Position numbers and translations under genes: made by a program
Notes under the pieces: model-generated
The model's database searches: none
The model's input: only the letters and a program-made list of their open reading frames with translations
What the model was told of the DNA's origin: nothing
In this document: positions 45,187 through 55,662 of the stretch, piece by piece
Layout of the letters: the number at the start of each line of letters is the position of its first letter
Numbering within the stretch: position 1 is the first letter of the stretch
From: Gigaspora rosea
Taxonomy: Eukaryota > Glomeromycota > Glomeromycetes > Diversisporales > Gigasporaceae
Assembly: GCA_003550325.1 (NCBI GenBank)
Contig: QKWP01001667.1
Coordinates: 1 to 64,000, forward strand
Length of the DNA stretch: 64,000 bases
Direction of reading: 5' to 3'

Positions 45187-47398
45187 TTACATAGTGTTAC
45201 CACTACCACCAAAGTGAAAACCAGTTTGGGGTAAATTAAAATCTGATTGAAAAACAAATTGATTAGAAGTCATATCCACTTCAGGAGCCAAGGTTCTATC
45301 CTCCTCCTCGTCTTCGTCCGCAAAATATAGATCAATTATATGATAAGCTTTCTTGTAAATTTCCATATTGTCATGAATCTGCAAATTGTGAATCTTCTCC
45401 ATGCCGCCTGCTTCTTCAATAAACAATGAAAATTGATTTACACCATTAACTTTTTCTAATTCGCCAACTTTTAAAATGTTTTCGAGACCATCCAAAGCAA
45501 CTTGAATTATCTTATTATCCATGCAAGTCAGTAAATCGCAAAGAGGCTTGATACATCCTTGACTGACAAGATATTTAATTTGTTCAGGTTTATTCAAACC
45601 ACCAGACGTTGCGTTAGAGATAGCCCAACAGGCCTCTTTGCGAGTTTTGATATCTGCATGCTGCAAAATATTAATGAGTGGAGGTATAATGTTGGCATCT
45701 ATAACTGCCTGTATCTGTGCACAATTGCCAGCGGTAATATTGGAAATGGTCCAGCAAGCTTCTTTTCGAAGACCATCCTTCGGGCTAGACAACAAGCTTA
45801 GTAAAGCTGGAAGTGCGCCACAATTAATAATGACCTGAGTTTGAACATCATCACCAGTAACAATATTTCCGACAGAACGTAGAGCAGGTGTCTGAACAGA
45901 TGTAGAAGAATGCCTAAAAATTAATTGTTTTTTATATAATATAAGTTTATGAGTGTGGATAAGTTGAAATCTTCTGGTAAATGGTACTTACATCAAAAGC
46001 TCAACAAGCCGGCGGCAAACGCCAGATTCGATAACGGCTTGTATTTTTTCGTTGCTGCCGTCTGACAAATACGAAATTGCCCAGCACGCATCAATAAGAA
46101 CTTCGTCATCAATAGAATAAATGAGCTTCGCGAGAACAGGAAGTGCAGGAGAAATCTGATCATAAAAATGATGAGTTGATAAATTATCATGCTCAAGTAC
46201 CATGTGTTTAGAAATATGATAAATAATAATTGGAATGCTTACCAAATTCCAGTCAGGTGGAGGATTTTTTCCCCGGCAAAAGTTTGATAAGGTCCAAGTT
46301 GCGTTACGAAGCATCGAAAGTTTATGGTGTTCATTCAAGATGGACAATAAAGGTCGAAGTGCCCCTTCGTGCAAAACGTAATCACGACACGGAGGACTAT
46401 CACCTGCGATATTGCCTAAGGCCCACACAGCCTAATGATGATAATTTTGGTTAAACCAGCTTGTATCAATTATGTCGTTATACGAATCAAATAGAAAGAA
46501 AAAAGATTTTACTTGTTCTTTAACATCAGCAACAGGACTGCTCAATAATTCAACAAAAATTGGGACAGCTCCGGCGTCAATTACAACTTGAGTTTGTTGA
46601 GATGATCCAGAGGCGATATTTGTTAAAGCCCAAGCTGCCTCAAACTGTATCAATTTTAAAGCGAGTATGTCAAAAACATGGCTAAATCTGAATTAAGAAT
46701 TAAAGTGGTTATAATTTTATACTTACTTGAACAAGAGAATGAGGAGATCTCAGAAATTCAACGAAACGTGATACGACACCACATTCAATAACCTGCTCGA
46801 TTGGAGGATTTCGTTCTTTAGAAAGCAATTTTCTGAACTTTGTAGTAGCTTGCAGTTGTTCTTCAACGTTGTCAGAGAAGACTCCTTGTATCATTCCGGG
46901 CAACTGCTCTTGGAGCTAAGCAAATGAAGATCATTAAAGATATTAATACAAATTATATAAACTGAACAAATTTAATATCCAATATATATATTGAGTAAGG
47001 TATATATTTTTTTATTAAGAAACCCAAAGCACATTAGCACCAAAGAATTAGAAGTTACTATGATCTATATAATTCTATACCGTATCTATGCCACAATGTT
47101 TACTTAGTATGATAGTTTCTCCGTAGCATATGATATATGCTTCATTTTTTAGAACGTTTCGCCAAAATTCGAATAAGAAAACATACTGTACCTGAGCATT
47201 GATGACTGCAACGGCGGACTCATCATCAGAATCAGGGGATGCAGGAACGTTTAGATTACGACGCTTTGCTAAGGACTCTTCACGGTTTTTTCTGCGAATT
47301 TCGATCTGTTGTTCTTCACGGCGGCGGCGTAACTCTTCAGCTTTAAAAACAGACTTTGCTTTAAAGGCATTTTTTCTATGCTCAGGTATTTTGTCCAT
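45187..47398 (-). CDS. Importin subunit alpha (karyopherin alpha)
   Basis: The nuclear import adaptor: it binds basic nuclear localisation signals and hands cargo to importin beta. Exons on the minus strand, 5' to 3': 47398-47192, 46915-46727, 46644-46513, 46431-46243, 46155-45992, 45913-45187. All introns are GT-AG, the frame is continuous and the product is 535 aa, the usual size. Residues 1-60 form a basic importin-beta-binding domain ([15 protein letters not shown], then an Arg-rich helix ending [11 protein letters not shown]). Armadillo repeats follow, with the W-x3-N signature at [28 protein letters not shown] and ACWAISN, and the variant ACWAISY and LRSVGN helices. The tail is acidic ([17 protein letters not shown]). 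It is a single intact gene, divergent from the DJ-1-like gene. Confidence 0.95.
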
Positions 47399-47636
47399 GT
47401 TGTTCGGTCGTATTTATGATTAACGAAAACCTAAGGCTGTCAATCACTAGTAACCACTAGTTGAACCTTTTCTCAAGAACAAGAAAAGGAATTGATATTT
47501 TGAAAAAGTAAAAATTTGTGATGATATCAAAAAAGGTGATTATTAGATAAGTGACATGTGATCACTCACGTTATGAAAGTGTTATGAATCGCTATAAGAT
47601 ACTGTACAACAGTGCTTTATACTGCGGTTTGCCAAA
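47399..47636. promoter_or_regulatory. Shared divergent promoter region
   Basis: The 238 bp lie between the start codons of importin alpha (-) and the DJ-1-like gene (+), so both promoters and 5' UTRs must lie here or overlap the genes. It contains a short direct repeat actagtaaccactagt (47447-47462) and tgacatgtgatcactcacgt near 47551. No canonical TATA box stands out. Confidence 0.5.
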
Positions 47637-48653
47637 ATGACTAATCAAGAAAGCAAAAAAGCTCTTGTATTGGTGGCAGATGGCACCGAAGAAATGGAAG
47701 CCGTGACAACCAGTTTGTGGTTTATAAAATAAGTTCTGTTAGGATAGTAGTTATTTAGAATTGACTATTTCTTCGAATTTTGTAAGCTGACGTTTTACGA
47801 CGTGCTCAACTCGACGTAACAATTGCCGGGTTCTCACTAGAAAACGCGAACTACGCAAAATGTAGTCGTGGTGTTATGATTGTACCTGATATTGCATTCT
47901 CGAGTATTAGCGATTTTGTAATATTTTATTCTTTATAGTATAACAATTAAAATTTATACGATAAAATAACATTGTTCAATTATCCAAAGGATGTATATGA
48001 CGTTATTGTGATTCCTGGAGGTTTGAATGGGTAATTATGAATATCTTATTCGCGAATGCTTTGTTTATTCTTCAATTTAGTAAACTATTTCTTTAAATAA
48101 GAGCGGAAACTCTTTCTTCAAGCAAAAAAATTCAAGATTTGTTAGTTTCTGCTTATAATAAGGGCAAGATCGTCGCCGCGATTTGTGCTGGTAATTTACA
48201 AAATTTTCGCGATGATTAGAATGCATAGTTGTGATGCGATATTAACTATTCACCTTGAACCTTGAATGTTAGGTCCACTTGCAATAAAAATGGCGAGAAT
48301 CAACTTAGGAGGCGAGATTACCTCTCATCCAGTCATCAAAGAAAGATTAGAAGGTTTTAATAACCTAATACTTAATCTTTTAAAGTTAACTTCACATAAA
48401 TTAAATACAACTATTGACATTCTAGGATACAATTACCGAGAAGACAATGTTGTTGTCCACAATAAAGTTATCACCAGGTTTGTAATTGTGTGCATGTATG
48501 TTTGTTTTATACTTTGATTAACATGATGACACAAATTACAGTCGTGGGCCAGGTACCTCGTTGCTCTTTGGATTGACCATCGTTGAACAACTTTTAGGTG
48601 AAGCAAAACGTAATGAGGTTTCGTCTCCAATGATGCTTGCATCTCCTTTATAA
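47637..48653 (+). CDS. DJ-1/PARK7-like protein
   Basis: A DJ-1/PfpI superfamily member; relatives act as glyoxalase/deglycase-type enzymes or redox-stress proteins in cytosol and mitochondria. Exons: 47637-47712, 47787-47917, 48000-48040, 48102-48190, 48273-48353, 48426-48477, 48542-48653, giving 193 aa as expected for the family. Key motifs: ADGTEEMEAVT with the conserved Glu at 21; DVLRRAQLDVTIAGF; DVIVIPGG; nucleophile elbow AAICAG with Cys111 (human Cys106); TSHP with His131 (human His126); and SRGPGTSLLFGLTIVEQLLG near the end. All catalytic positions are present. The exon 1/2 junction (donor gtttgt) was chosen because it restores the DVLRR motif. Confidence 0.92.
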
Positions 48654-49288
48654 AATCGAACAACTCAAAATTCAAACTCATTCTCTTTGTTTCTGTTAAC
48701 AAGCTAGATCATTTTTATATTACAGTATTACACGATTATAATAAAATTTTCTTTTTTGAGCGGAATGTAATAATTAGTGTTTGCCATAACAATTGGCCCA
48801 ATTCAAGTACTGTAAAATCTGTCTAAAAGCGCAGGGTTTTGTTAAGGTTTTGGCAGTAGAAAGGGCCAAGAATTTACAGTAAATGGCCGAGAATTTCGTT
48901 TATAAACTGGTTAGCATATCTGATACATCAGAGCTCTTGGCATATGTTCCAATTTCTGGAATTGACAATAACTTTTGATTTAAATACTAAAATCGTCTTA
49001 ATGAGACTTTAACGAGCGTCAAAATCTATCCCAAGATCGTGTAACTTTTGTGTGATTTTAATAGTGAATTTTATCTTTAACTTTTGGATCACTGCGGCGG
49101 ACATTATATGTTTACGTAAGGTGATACAAAAATTAGCATCAAAATATGATGATAATTATAAGCTCCAGACACACAATGCTGCGTATTAACCTAGTTTAAC
49201 TACCATCTCAATGAGATGATTCTAATGATCCCAACATCGTTAAATTCTAATCTCATGATCTTGAAATCAAAGATTTGTATCATGTAGC
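48654..49288. repeat. Decayed foldback arms downstream of DJ-1-like gene
   Basis: After a short 3' UTR, arm-like words of the type A foldback family recur (gacaataacttttgat near 48962; aactaccatctcaatgagat near 49200; tgatcttgaaatcaaagatt near 49256) but are too diverged to pair fully. No gene. Confidence 0.35.
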
Positions 49289-49548
49289 CAGTGTTTAAAA
49301 TTTGATGTTCTTATGGTTCTTAGAGAACATTTAAATTTTTTAAGGACATTAATAATTAAAATAATGTTCTCTTATTTGAGAACATTTTGTACAAACAAAA
49401 TGTTCTCAGAGAGAACATTTATAAAATTTTCTTGTTCTCATTTTTATTACTAAGAACAATAAATTATATAAAATGTTCTTATTTGTTAAATATTTAGGCT
49501 TATAATATATCATATAAGAATTTGTTAGTTTTATTTAACTGTATGGTT
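49289..49548. mobile_element. hAT-type element end with GAGAACATTT repeats
   Basis: This starts CAGTGTTTAAAATTTGATGT like the element at 39518. It then carries several direct and inverted copies of gagaacattt and aaatgttctc (49330-49480). The opposite end was not found. Confidence 0.4.
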
Positions 49549-49984
49549 ATTTAGTAAGTATATGTTGATCATTTTATTAATAAACTATTAATAAAATTTA
49601 TAATTTAGTAATTAGTACATAGATAAATTAAAATTTTATTATGTTGTTGCAAAATGAAAACATAGTATGCACTAGTAGTAACCATGTAATAAAAATTTGA
49701 CCAATTTGAATTTGCCAATAAAAAGTTCAAGATCTGTGAGAGCCTGTACAAATCTGTGAGAGCCTATTATATTTATAGTCTCTCTTGTGAAACTTGCTCT
49801 TATTTAACTTTTTGATAATAGATTCAAATTGGTTCGAAATTTATTACATAATTACTACTAATATGTACTGTTTTTATTTTGCTAAATTTTAAATCAATAT
49901 AAAAAATTTTTTAATTCCATAATACTAGCTAAATTTTGCCAATAGTTTATTAGTAAAAATGATCAACATATTCTCTACCTTTAA
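49549..49984. mobile_element. Decayed TTAA-type element
   Basis: The left end TATATGTTGATCATTTTATT then AATAAACTA pairs with the reverse of the right end, TAAAGGTAGAGAATATGTTG then ATCATTTTTACTAATAAACTA. These are the ends of the TTAA-flanked family, with the left terminus eroded. Confidence 0.4.
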
Positions 49985-50218
49985 TTATTTTTAGCAAGTA
50001 TAGCTATTATATATGTATGTCTTTACCAAATTTACTAATAATTATTTAATTGTCATTCAAATATGTGTATTTTTTGATCAAAGTTTCAATATAACTATAT
50101 TTATTGTCAATTGAGCAATAATTATATAATTATAAACTATGCTTTGCAATAAATACTTAGTAGCTATGAAATTTATACAGTATGGGACAGTAAAAGACAT
50201 CCAATCTATACATATAGG

Positions 50219-50464
50219 CAGTGTTGTACGTTTTGGCTATCCAAATTCTTTTTTGGCTTGTCCATGCTCAAAATTGTCCAAACATCCAAGATTGTCCAAA
50301 GCTTGTCCAGGCTTTAATAATTAATAAATTTATCTAAAAAATATATAACTATATATTTTTTAGGTACTGAACACATTCCAGTTAAAATTAAAATAGGTCA
50401 TTTTAATAAAATTTTAAGTAATTTTACTTTATTTAATTGTCCAAAATTGTCCAAATCATTGCTG
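50219..50464. mobile_element. hAT-type MITE, diverged copy
   Basis: It starts CAGTGTTGTACG and ends CATTGCTG. The flanking octamers catatagg (50211-50218) and aatatagg (50465-50472) differ at one base. The interior repeats gtccaaa and ttgtccaa words, in the way that related copies repeat ggacatgtcc. Confidence 0.5.
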
Positions 50465-50472
50465 AATATAGG

Positions 50473-51058
50473 CGCCAATTTTGGGTACTTACATAATCAA
50501 TTCTGATTGGCTAATTTTTGTGCAATTGATTTTGATTGGCTAAAAATCTATATATGGTTTTTTTTATATTAAACGCCAATTTTTTAAACTCATATAGACT
50601 TCAATACCTTATAACTTCCTTAAAATTAAAAATAAAAAAAAATTTTCTAACAAAAATGTAGTTTATCTAAAAATCTATCAATTTTTAGAGGGTTTTTTGA
50701 TTTAATTTTTTTTAAAAAAGTTATAACAATTTAAAGTTTTACTAATAACAAGTGTATATCTTTTACTTTCGATACTGTAGAAGTTCTTAATTATATACAA
50801 ACTTATAAACTATAAATCTTGCACTATTACTAATAATTTAAAAACTTTAATAGTTTTATTTATAGTATTATTGTTTTTTAATCATAAAATGTTCAAGAAC
50901 TGAGTGGATAAAATGAACTAGCAGGCTAGTTTTTTATCAAAAACAATTAGATAAACGTTTTCTGCATGATACATCATCTTAAGCAAATTACTAATTATAT
51001 AATTACATTTTCTTTTTTTTTTTGCAAATTTACAGGTAAAATTATAATTCTACTAAAG
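50473..51058. other. AT-rich spacer
   Basis: No gene or paired repeat was recognised. Two short ttctgattggctaattttt-like phrases (50500-50545) resemble MITE subterminal words. Confidence 0.35.
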
Positions 51059-51288
51059 TAAATATGGGTATTTGACGAAATGAAAGTTGCTACTATTTAA
51101 ACTCTTTATTTTTAATAAAGATATATATATATATATTCACAATCTATGCTTAATTTGGGATAAATTCGGTTATGCAAATAGGGTATGACAACCTATTTTG
51201 GAACGACTATAATCAAGACAATCTAGCCTATAAAAAATTCGATCTTCGGGGGGTGGGGGTATTTTGACGAATTTGATTTTTTTTCCTT

Positions 51289-51660
51289 TCAACTGTTTGC
51301 GTCGTTGACGCACTTATTTTTCTCAGCTTTTTCGTTCCAGATCTTTTTTTTTCTTTCCTGTTCTTCCTTTTTTTGTTCCCTTTCTTTCTTTTTTTGTTCC
51401 TGCTCTTTCTTTTTCTGAGCTTGATCTAATTGCCACGCAGCTTTTTTTTGGGCTGCTGCTTCTTTCTTCTGGTTCTTCTCTGTGATCTTCCTTTCGGCCT
51501 CTTCATTTACCTCTTTCAAATGCTACAAGCTTTCTTCGTTGGTAAGTAACCGTGCAAAAGGAAGCGTTTTTCTCTTTTTTGGAGCGGGCTGCACAGATTC
51601 AAAACGGTTTTCTGAAGATGTTTCTGGAATTTCAGATCGTGGGCATGAGGAATCGTATAC
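51289..51660 (-). pseudogene. Detached C-terminal tail of pogo transposase
   Basis: The minus strand encodes a linker (CPRSEIPETSSENRFESVQ then APKKRKTLPFARLLTNEES) and a charged helical tail rich in QKKKEQEQKKK. This type of tail normally ends such transposases. It is cut off from the body by the hAT-like insertion at 51668-53418. Even without that insertion it would be out of frame with the body (a one-base shift near the junction), and it has a TAG stop near 51529. It would form a long coiled coil. Confidence 0.6.
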
Positions 51661-51667
51661 TTGAGAA

Positions 51668-53418
51668 TAGTGATCCTGGCCGAAATTAAAAAAATCAGCT
51701 AAGCCGATTTTTCGACCTGGTCGGTCGATTTTTTCTAAAATCAGCTAGCCGATTTTATAAGTAAAAAATTTTTTTATTAGAACTTTATTATCAGAGTATT
51801 TTATTTCGTTTATAATACTTTTAACAAACTCTTCGCATAAGAATTTATTTTAAAAATTTTTCGAAAATGTTACTTTAAATCGGGATAAGGGTTAAAACAC
51901 TATTGATTTTTTTTTAGGATATAGATGATTTATTCATTTTCAAATGAGCGATGCACAGTATTAACTTTCATTTTCTTATAATAATACTTGTCGTTAAAAA
52001 GTTATTTATTTCGTTAAATGGAAGTCTTTAAACATCCATTTCCGATTTCAAAATTTTGATACACAAATGTAATTTTTAAAAGATTTTAATGTAATTATTA
52101 ACGTCAAAAATCTCCAGATATCAAGATATTTAAAACGCATTCTATTTTAAGATATCGATCTCTATACTTTCGTAGTGAGCTAGCAAGAATTAACAAAGAT
52201 AAAAATTATATTAAACCAATTAATCTCTATTCAGCAATTTGATATCATTATTCAGTAAGTTATTATTAAATGTTTTAATTTGTATTATAATATTATTTAA
52301 CGTTATCAACTTTATTTAAAGATATATCTACGGAGGTGTAATTTTGTTAGAAAACCTTGATGTATCATTTATTTTTGAACTAATGCTTATTGCTTGCGGG
52401 TTTCTTCTTTATGAATTAGCCAAACATCTTGAGACTTATTTGATTGAAACAAAGGTTTCAATAATAATATTCTTCAAGAATTACAAAAATGGTGTAATGA
52501 CATTACAGTAAAATATCCAAGTCAAAATTTTGATTCCGATAATTTTACTTTATTTCCTGAAAATGCATTAGTAATACTTATTGAACGAGATGACTTACAA
52601 ATGGAAGAAATAACAATTTGGAATTATGTTATTAAATGGGGAATTGCTCAAATCCAGACTTACCATCCAATCCTAAAGATTGGTCTCATGAAAATTTTTT
52701 AGCATTAAAGACCACTTTACAAAACTGTTTACCTTCTATTAGATACTTTCAAATGTCTGGCGACAATATTTATAATCAAGTATATCCTCATAAGCAAATA
52801 CTTGATAAAACCTTTGGAAAGATGTAAAGGAACGATTAGCCTCTCAGAATCAACCGATACTATCAAAACTTCCTCCACTTTGCACTATCTTAACACAACA
52901 TTGCCATCACAAATAACTGAACCATTTTCAACAGTCATTAATGAAGCACATGCAACTGAAATTGCATCTTGGATTGATAAAAGAACTGATTATTCAGCTG
53001 CAAATAATCTTATGAGTTTAAATTACTTCTTCGTGGAAGTAGAGATGGTTTTTCAGAAATACGCTATTTTTTTTTTAATTCCGAAACCCTTCATTATGTT
53101 AAATGCAATTAATGAGAGGTTTCAAAATTAATACAGGGCTTTGCGAAAAAAATTGGAATCACAAATTTACTTAACCACCGCAGTATTTAAAAGTTTAAAA
53201 CCGTTACTTTTTTTTATAGTCGTGAGAATTTTTTATTAAGAGTAGATTTGTATTACCAAATTTCACTTTTATCACAACTTTTGCATAATAGTTTAAGCCT
53301 GATTAGGAAATGATACGATATTGCAGAAATTTTTTTGGCTAAGCCGGCTAAGCCGACTAAGCCGATAAAATTTTATCGGCTTGGTCAGTCGAAAAATTTT
53401 GATCGACCAGGATCACTA
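51668..53418 (+). mobile_element. hAT-like element carrying a captured host gene fragment
   Basis: A 1,751-bp insertion starts TAGTGATCCTGGCC and ends with the reverse (GACCAGGATCACTA). The perfect octamer CTTGAGAA lies on both sides (51660-51667, 53419-53426). Subterminal arms are built of AAATCAGCTAAGCCGAT, GGTCGGTCGA and GGCTAAGCCG words. It has no transposase. The interior (52340-53130) encodes pieces of a BTB-BACK-TLDc protein, so it is a Pack-type non-autonomous element. It has inserted exactly at the end of the pogo transposase body and supplies that frame's stop codon (TAG from its terminal bases). Another end of the same family is at 44925-45013. Confidence 0.8.
52340..53130 (+). pseudogene. 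Captured BTB-BACK-TLDc gene fragment
   Basis: The pieces run in family order. End of BTB/start of BACK: LLENLDVSFIFELMLIACGF then LLYELAKHLETYLIE (52345-52450). BACK: NALVILIERDDLQMEEITIW then NYVIKWGIAQ (52560-52652). Then NPDLPSNPKDWSHENFLALK, TTLQNCLPSIRYFQMSGDN (52654-52765), and the TLDc start EPFSTVINEAHATEIASWID, followed after a frame change near 53010 by YEFKLLLRGSRDGFSEIRYF (to about 53065). Such BTB/TLDc genes are very numerous in Glomeromycotina. Frame changes and lost segments show it is not a working gene; it lies wholly inside the hAT-like element. Confidence 0.75.
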
Positions 53419-54843
53419 CTTGAGAACTGAGCGCAAAGATGATGTTCCAGGACTTTTGTAAGTTTCTAATTCTTCTGTTATATGTGCAAGTTGGTTTGTT
53501 AGTGATTCATTTTCGGTTTTAAGTAACTTATTTTCTTCGTTTAACTGGGTAACGTTCGAGCAGGTAGGATAAAATTTACGACTAAACGTTTGTGGTAGCT
53601 GAGAAGGTTTAGTAGGCTGTAGAGAAGATGAACTATATGAAGGTGCAACAATATCGAATCTTTCTGTTGCTAGTGAAGGGTCTAAATGATCTGGGTTAAT
53701 GGCATCAGGATTAAAGGGCCATATTCCTGTGCCTCTAAAAGCATTACAAATTGCTGCTGGTATGTAAGTTTCGATATGTGCAAGTCCAAATACTTTCGTG
53801 AAAGTATATTTGTTTACAAGTTTTTTGGTTGTATTGTGATATTTATCACTTTCTTTTTTGTATTGCCTCTTTAGATTCGCAAAAGGAATTTCACATAGCT
53901 GTAGAATATGTGTTGTGTGAGGAGGAAGTGCGTATAGAAAAATGCTATTTTTTGAACAAAAATCAATACTCGTATAGCTCACGTGGCTTTTGTGGCAATC
54001 GAGTATCAATAACACTGGACGAATGGGTGGGATTGAGCTAACAAAACGATTTAGGTACATTTGAAATAGGTCTTCACGCATATACTCCGAGTCTGTGAAG
54101 CCCGTCACGGTTCCAGAAGGTGCACCTTCCAATAGGCCAGGAATTGCACGAATACCTTTATAAATAAGCAAGGGTGGAATGCACATTCCAGCGGCAGATA
54201 TTGTTGATACAGCTGAAACATGCTCACGCGAAGTTCTGTGGGCAACTTTGTGAACTTGACGGGCACCTTTCTTTGCAATGACTTTTTCTAACTTAGATGA
54301 AAGGACGAACCCAGTCTCGTCCATATTCCAAATTTGCATAGAGGTAAGTAAATTTTTATCTATTATTTGTTTAAGCTTTTCAAAATGGTCTCTAACAATA
54401 GTTGTATTGGCCCTTTGTGCACGGGCTTCGGATAATTCATGGGGAGTACGAAACGACAACTCAGAATGATTTTTTATAAAATGAGCCCACCAATTTTGAC
54501 CTGGCACTTTTTCACTAAATGTGTATGGGCGTTTATTTTGATGCATAATTTCCATTACGCAATGGTTAACTCCAGACTTGGTTAACCTGAACCCAAGCTT
54601 TTGCATGTTAATGTAATAGCCGACTAGCTGCTCCTCCTCATGGTTAGTAAGAATAGAGGGCGGACCTTGACGGTTCAAAGGTCCACTATTTTTAACTGCA
54701 CATCGAAGGGTGGCTTCTGAAAGCCCAAAATCCTTTGCCACTCTATTTACACTTGGGGGTTTTGAACCTAGTGTATAATTTTCAAGTTCTTGAAGAGCTG
54801 CACAAATTGTATCATGACGATTAATATAAGAAACTTGTGGCAT
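53416..54843 (-). CDS. Pogo/Tigger-type DDE_1 transposase (body)
   Basis: A 475-codon open frame. Residues 1-60: a psq-type helix-turn-helix (ICAALQELEN, SVNRVAKDFGLSEATLR). About 65-135: a CENP-B-type DNA-binding region (ILTNHEEEQLVGYYINM, GQNWWAHFIKNHSELS). Catalytic core: first Asp in QIWNMDETGF (about residue 175), second Asp in LLILDCHKSH (about 284), third acidic residue in HILQLCEIPFANLKRQYKK (about 318). Most relatives have QPLDVGVF there; here it reads QLCEIPF, so the residue is Glu and the loop appears one residue short. The C-terminal part has a coiled coil (NEENKLLKTENESLTNQL). The frame now ends in a stop supplied by the nested hAT-like element. The body is remarkably open, so it was probably active not long ago. 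Confidence 0.85.
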   Translation of the reverse strand: MPQVSYINRHDTICAALQELENYTLGSKPPSVNRVAKDFGLSEATLRCAVKNSGPLNRQGPPSILTNHEEEQLVGYYINMQKLGFRLTKSGVNHCVMEIMHQNKRPYTFSEKVPGQNWWAHFIKNHSELSFRTPHELSEARAQRANTTIVRDHFEKLKQIIDKNLLTSMQIWNMDETGFVLSSKLEKVIAKKGARQVHKVAHRTSREHVSAVSTISAAGMCIPPLLIYKGIRAIPGLLEGAPSGTVTGFTDSEYMREDLFQMYLNRFVSSIPPIRPVLLILDCHKSHVSYTSIDFCSKNSIFLYALPPHTTHILQLCEIPFANLKRQYKKESDKYHNTTKKLVNKYTFTKVFGLAHIETYIPAAICNAFRGTGIWPFNPDAINPDHLDPSLATERFDIVAPSYSSSSLQPTKPSQLPQTFSRKFYPTCSNVTQLNEENKLLKTENESLTNQLAHITEELETYKSPGTSSLRSVLK

Positions 54844-55662
54844 ATTCTTTATTTTTAATAAATAAGAATAATTTATTATGAGAATCTAATTTTTATAAAA
54901 TGCGATAACTTTTAATAATAAAATAACTCAGTACATATGGAGAACGATATAAATCAAACTGAAGAACTAATGTAATTAAGGTAATATGGCGAACGATATA
55001 AATCAAACTGAAAAACTAATGTAATTAAGATAATATGAAGTTTACGCGTTTATTCAATTATTATAATTATGATTTGATTGTGATTCGAATTATCTTTATC
55101 CACTATAAAATGATGATAGATCTTAAGATTATAGCGCGAAACATCGGTTGTTTTTAAAAATTAATGTGTCTTTCAAAATATTCGTCAAAGTCGCCGTTCG
55201 TCAAAATCGCTGTTTGTCAAAAAAAACACCTATTGCTATACATTTATGATTTTTTTTATTTTATTAATGAAAAATTATCCGATTTGTACCAAAATTTAAA
55301 AATATACATAAATTAATATTACGAACAACTTTAATTAATAAATGATGACAGGTTTATTTAAAGAAAAAACTTGTTTTATACGTGCCACAATCAATTTTTT
55401 ATACGAATTTCAGAAAAAAAACTGATTTAAATTATGTTATCTTGTGTTATACGAAGCAAAATTAAATTATTTTGTACTATTCGATTCATCTTAGTAAAAT
55501 GAATCGAATAGTAAAAAAATCGGTTGGGTTTGACCTTGTGTTACAACATATTAGTCGTTATTTCTTAATTCGTCAAAATACCCCTATTCGTCAAAATACC
55601 CATATTTACCTTATATAATTATTATTAGGGATAGTATACTATTTATTTGAACCCTGTTTGTT

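Larger units (their letters stand above)
51061..55606 (-). mobile_element. Pogo/Tigger-type DNA transposon with a nested hAT-like element
   Basis: The terminal inverted repeats read AATATGGGTATTTGACGAA on the left and AATATGGGTATTTTGACGAA on the right, with TA on each side (51059-51060, 55607-55608). Extra subterminal copies of GGTATTTTGACGAA and TCGTCAAAATCGC lie at both ends. The element is 4.55 kb, of which 1,759 bp is the nested hAT-like insertion plus its duplicated octamer, leaving about 2.8 kb. It carries a DDE_1 transposase gene on the minus strand. TA targets and a CENP-B-like transposase define the pogo branch of Tc1/mariner. Confidence 0.85.

Noticed and set aside
47075-47191. Extension of the importin alpha N-terminal frame past residue 69
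   Set aside because: A canonical gtacag donor lies at 47191, and the downstream exon restores the expected importin sequence, so this stretch is intron.
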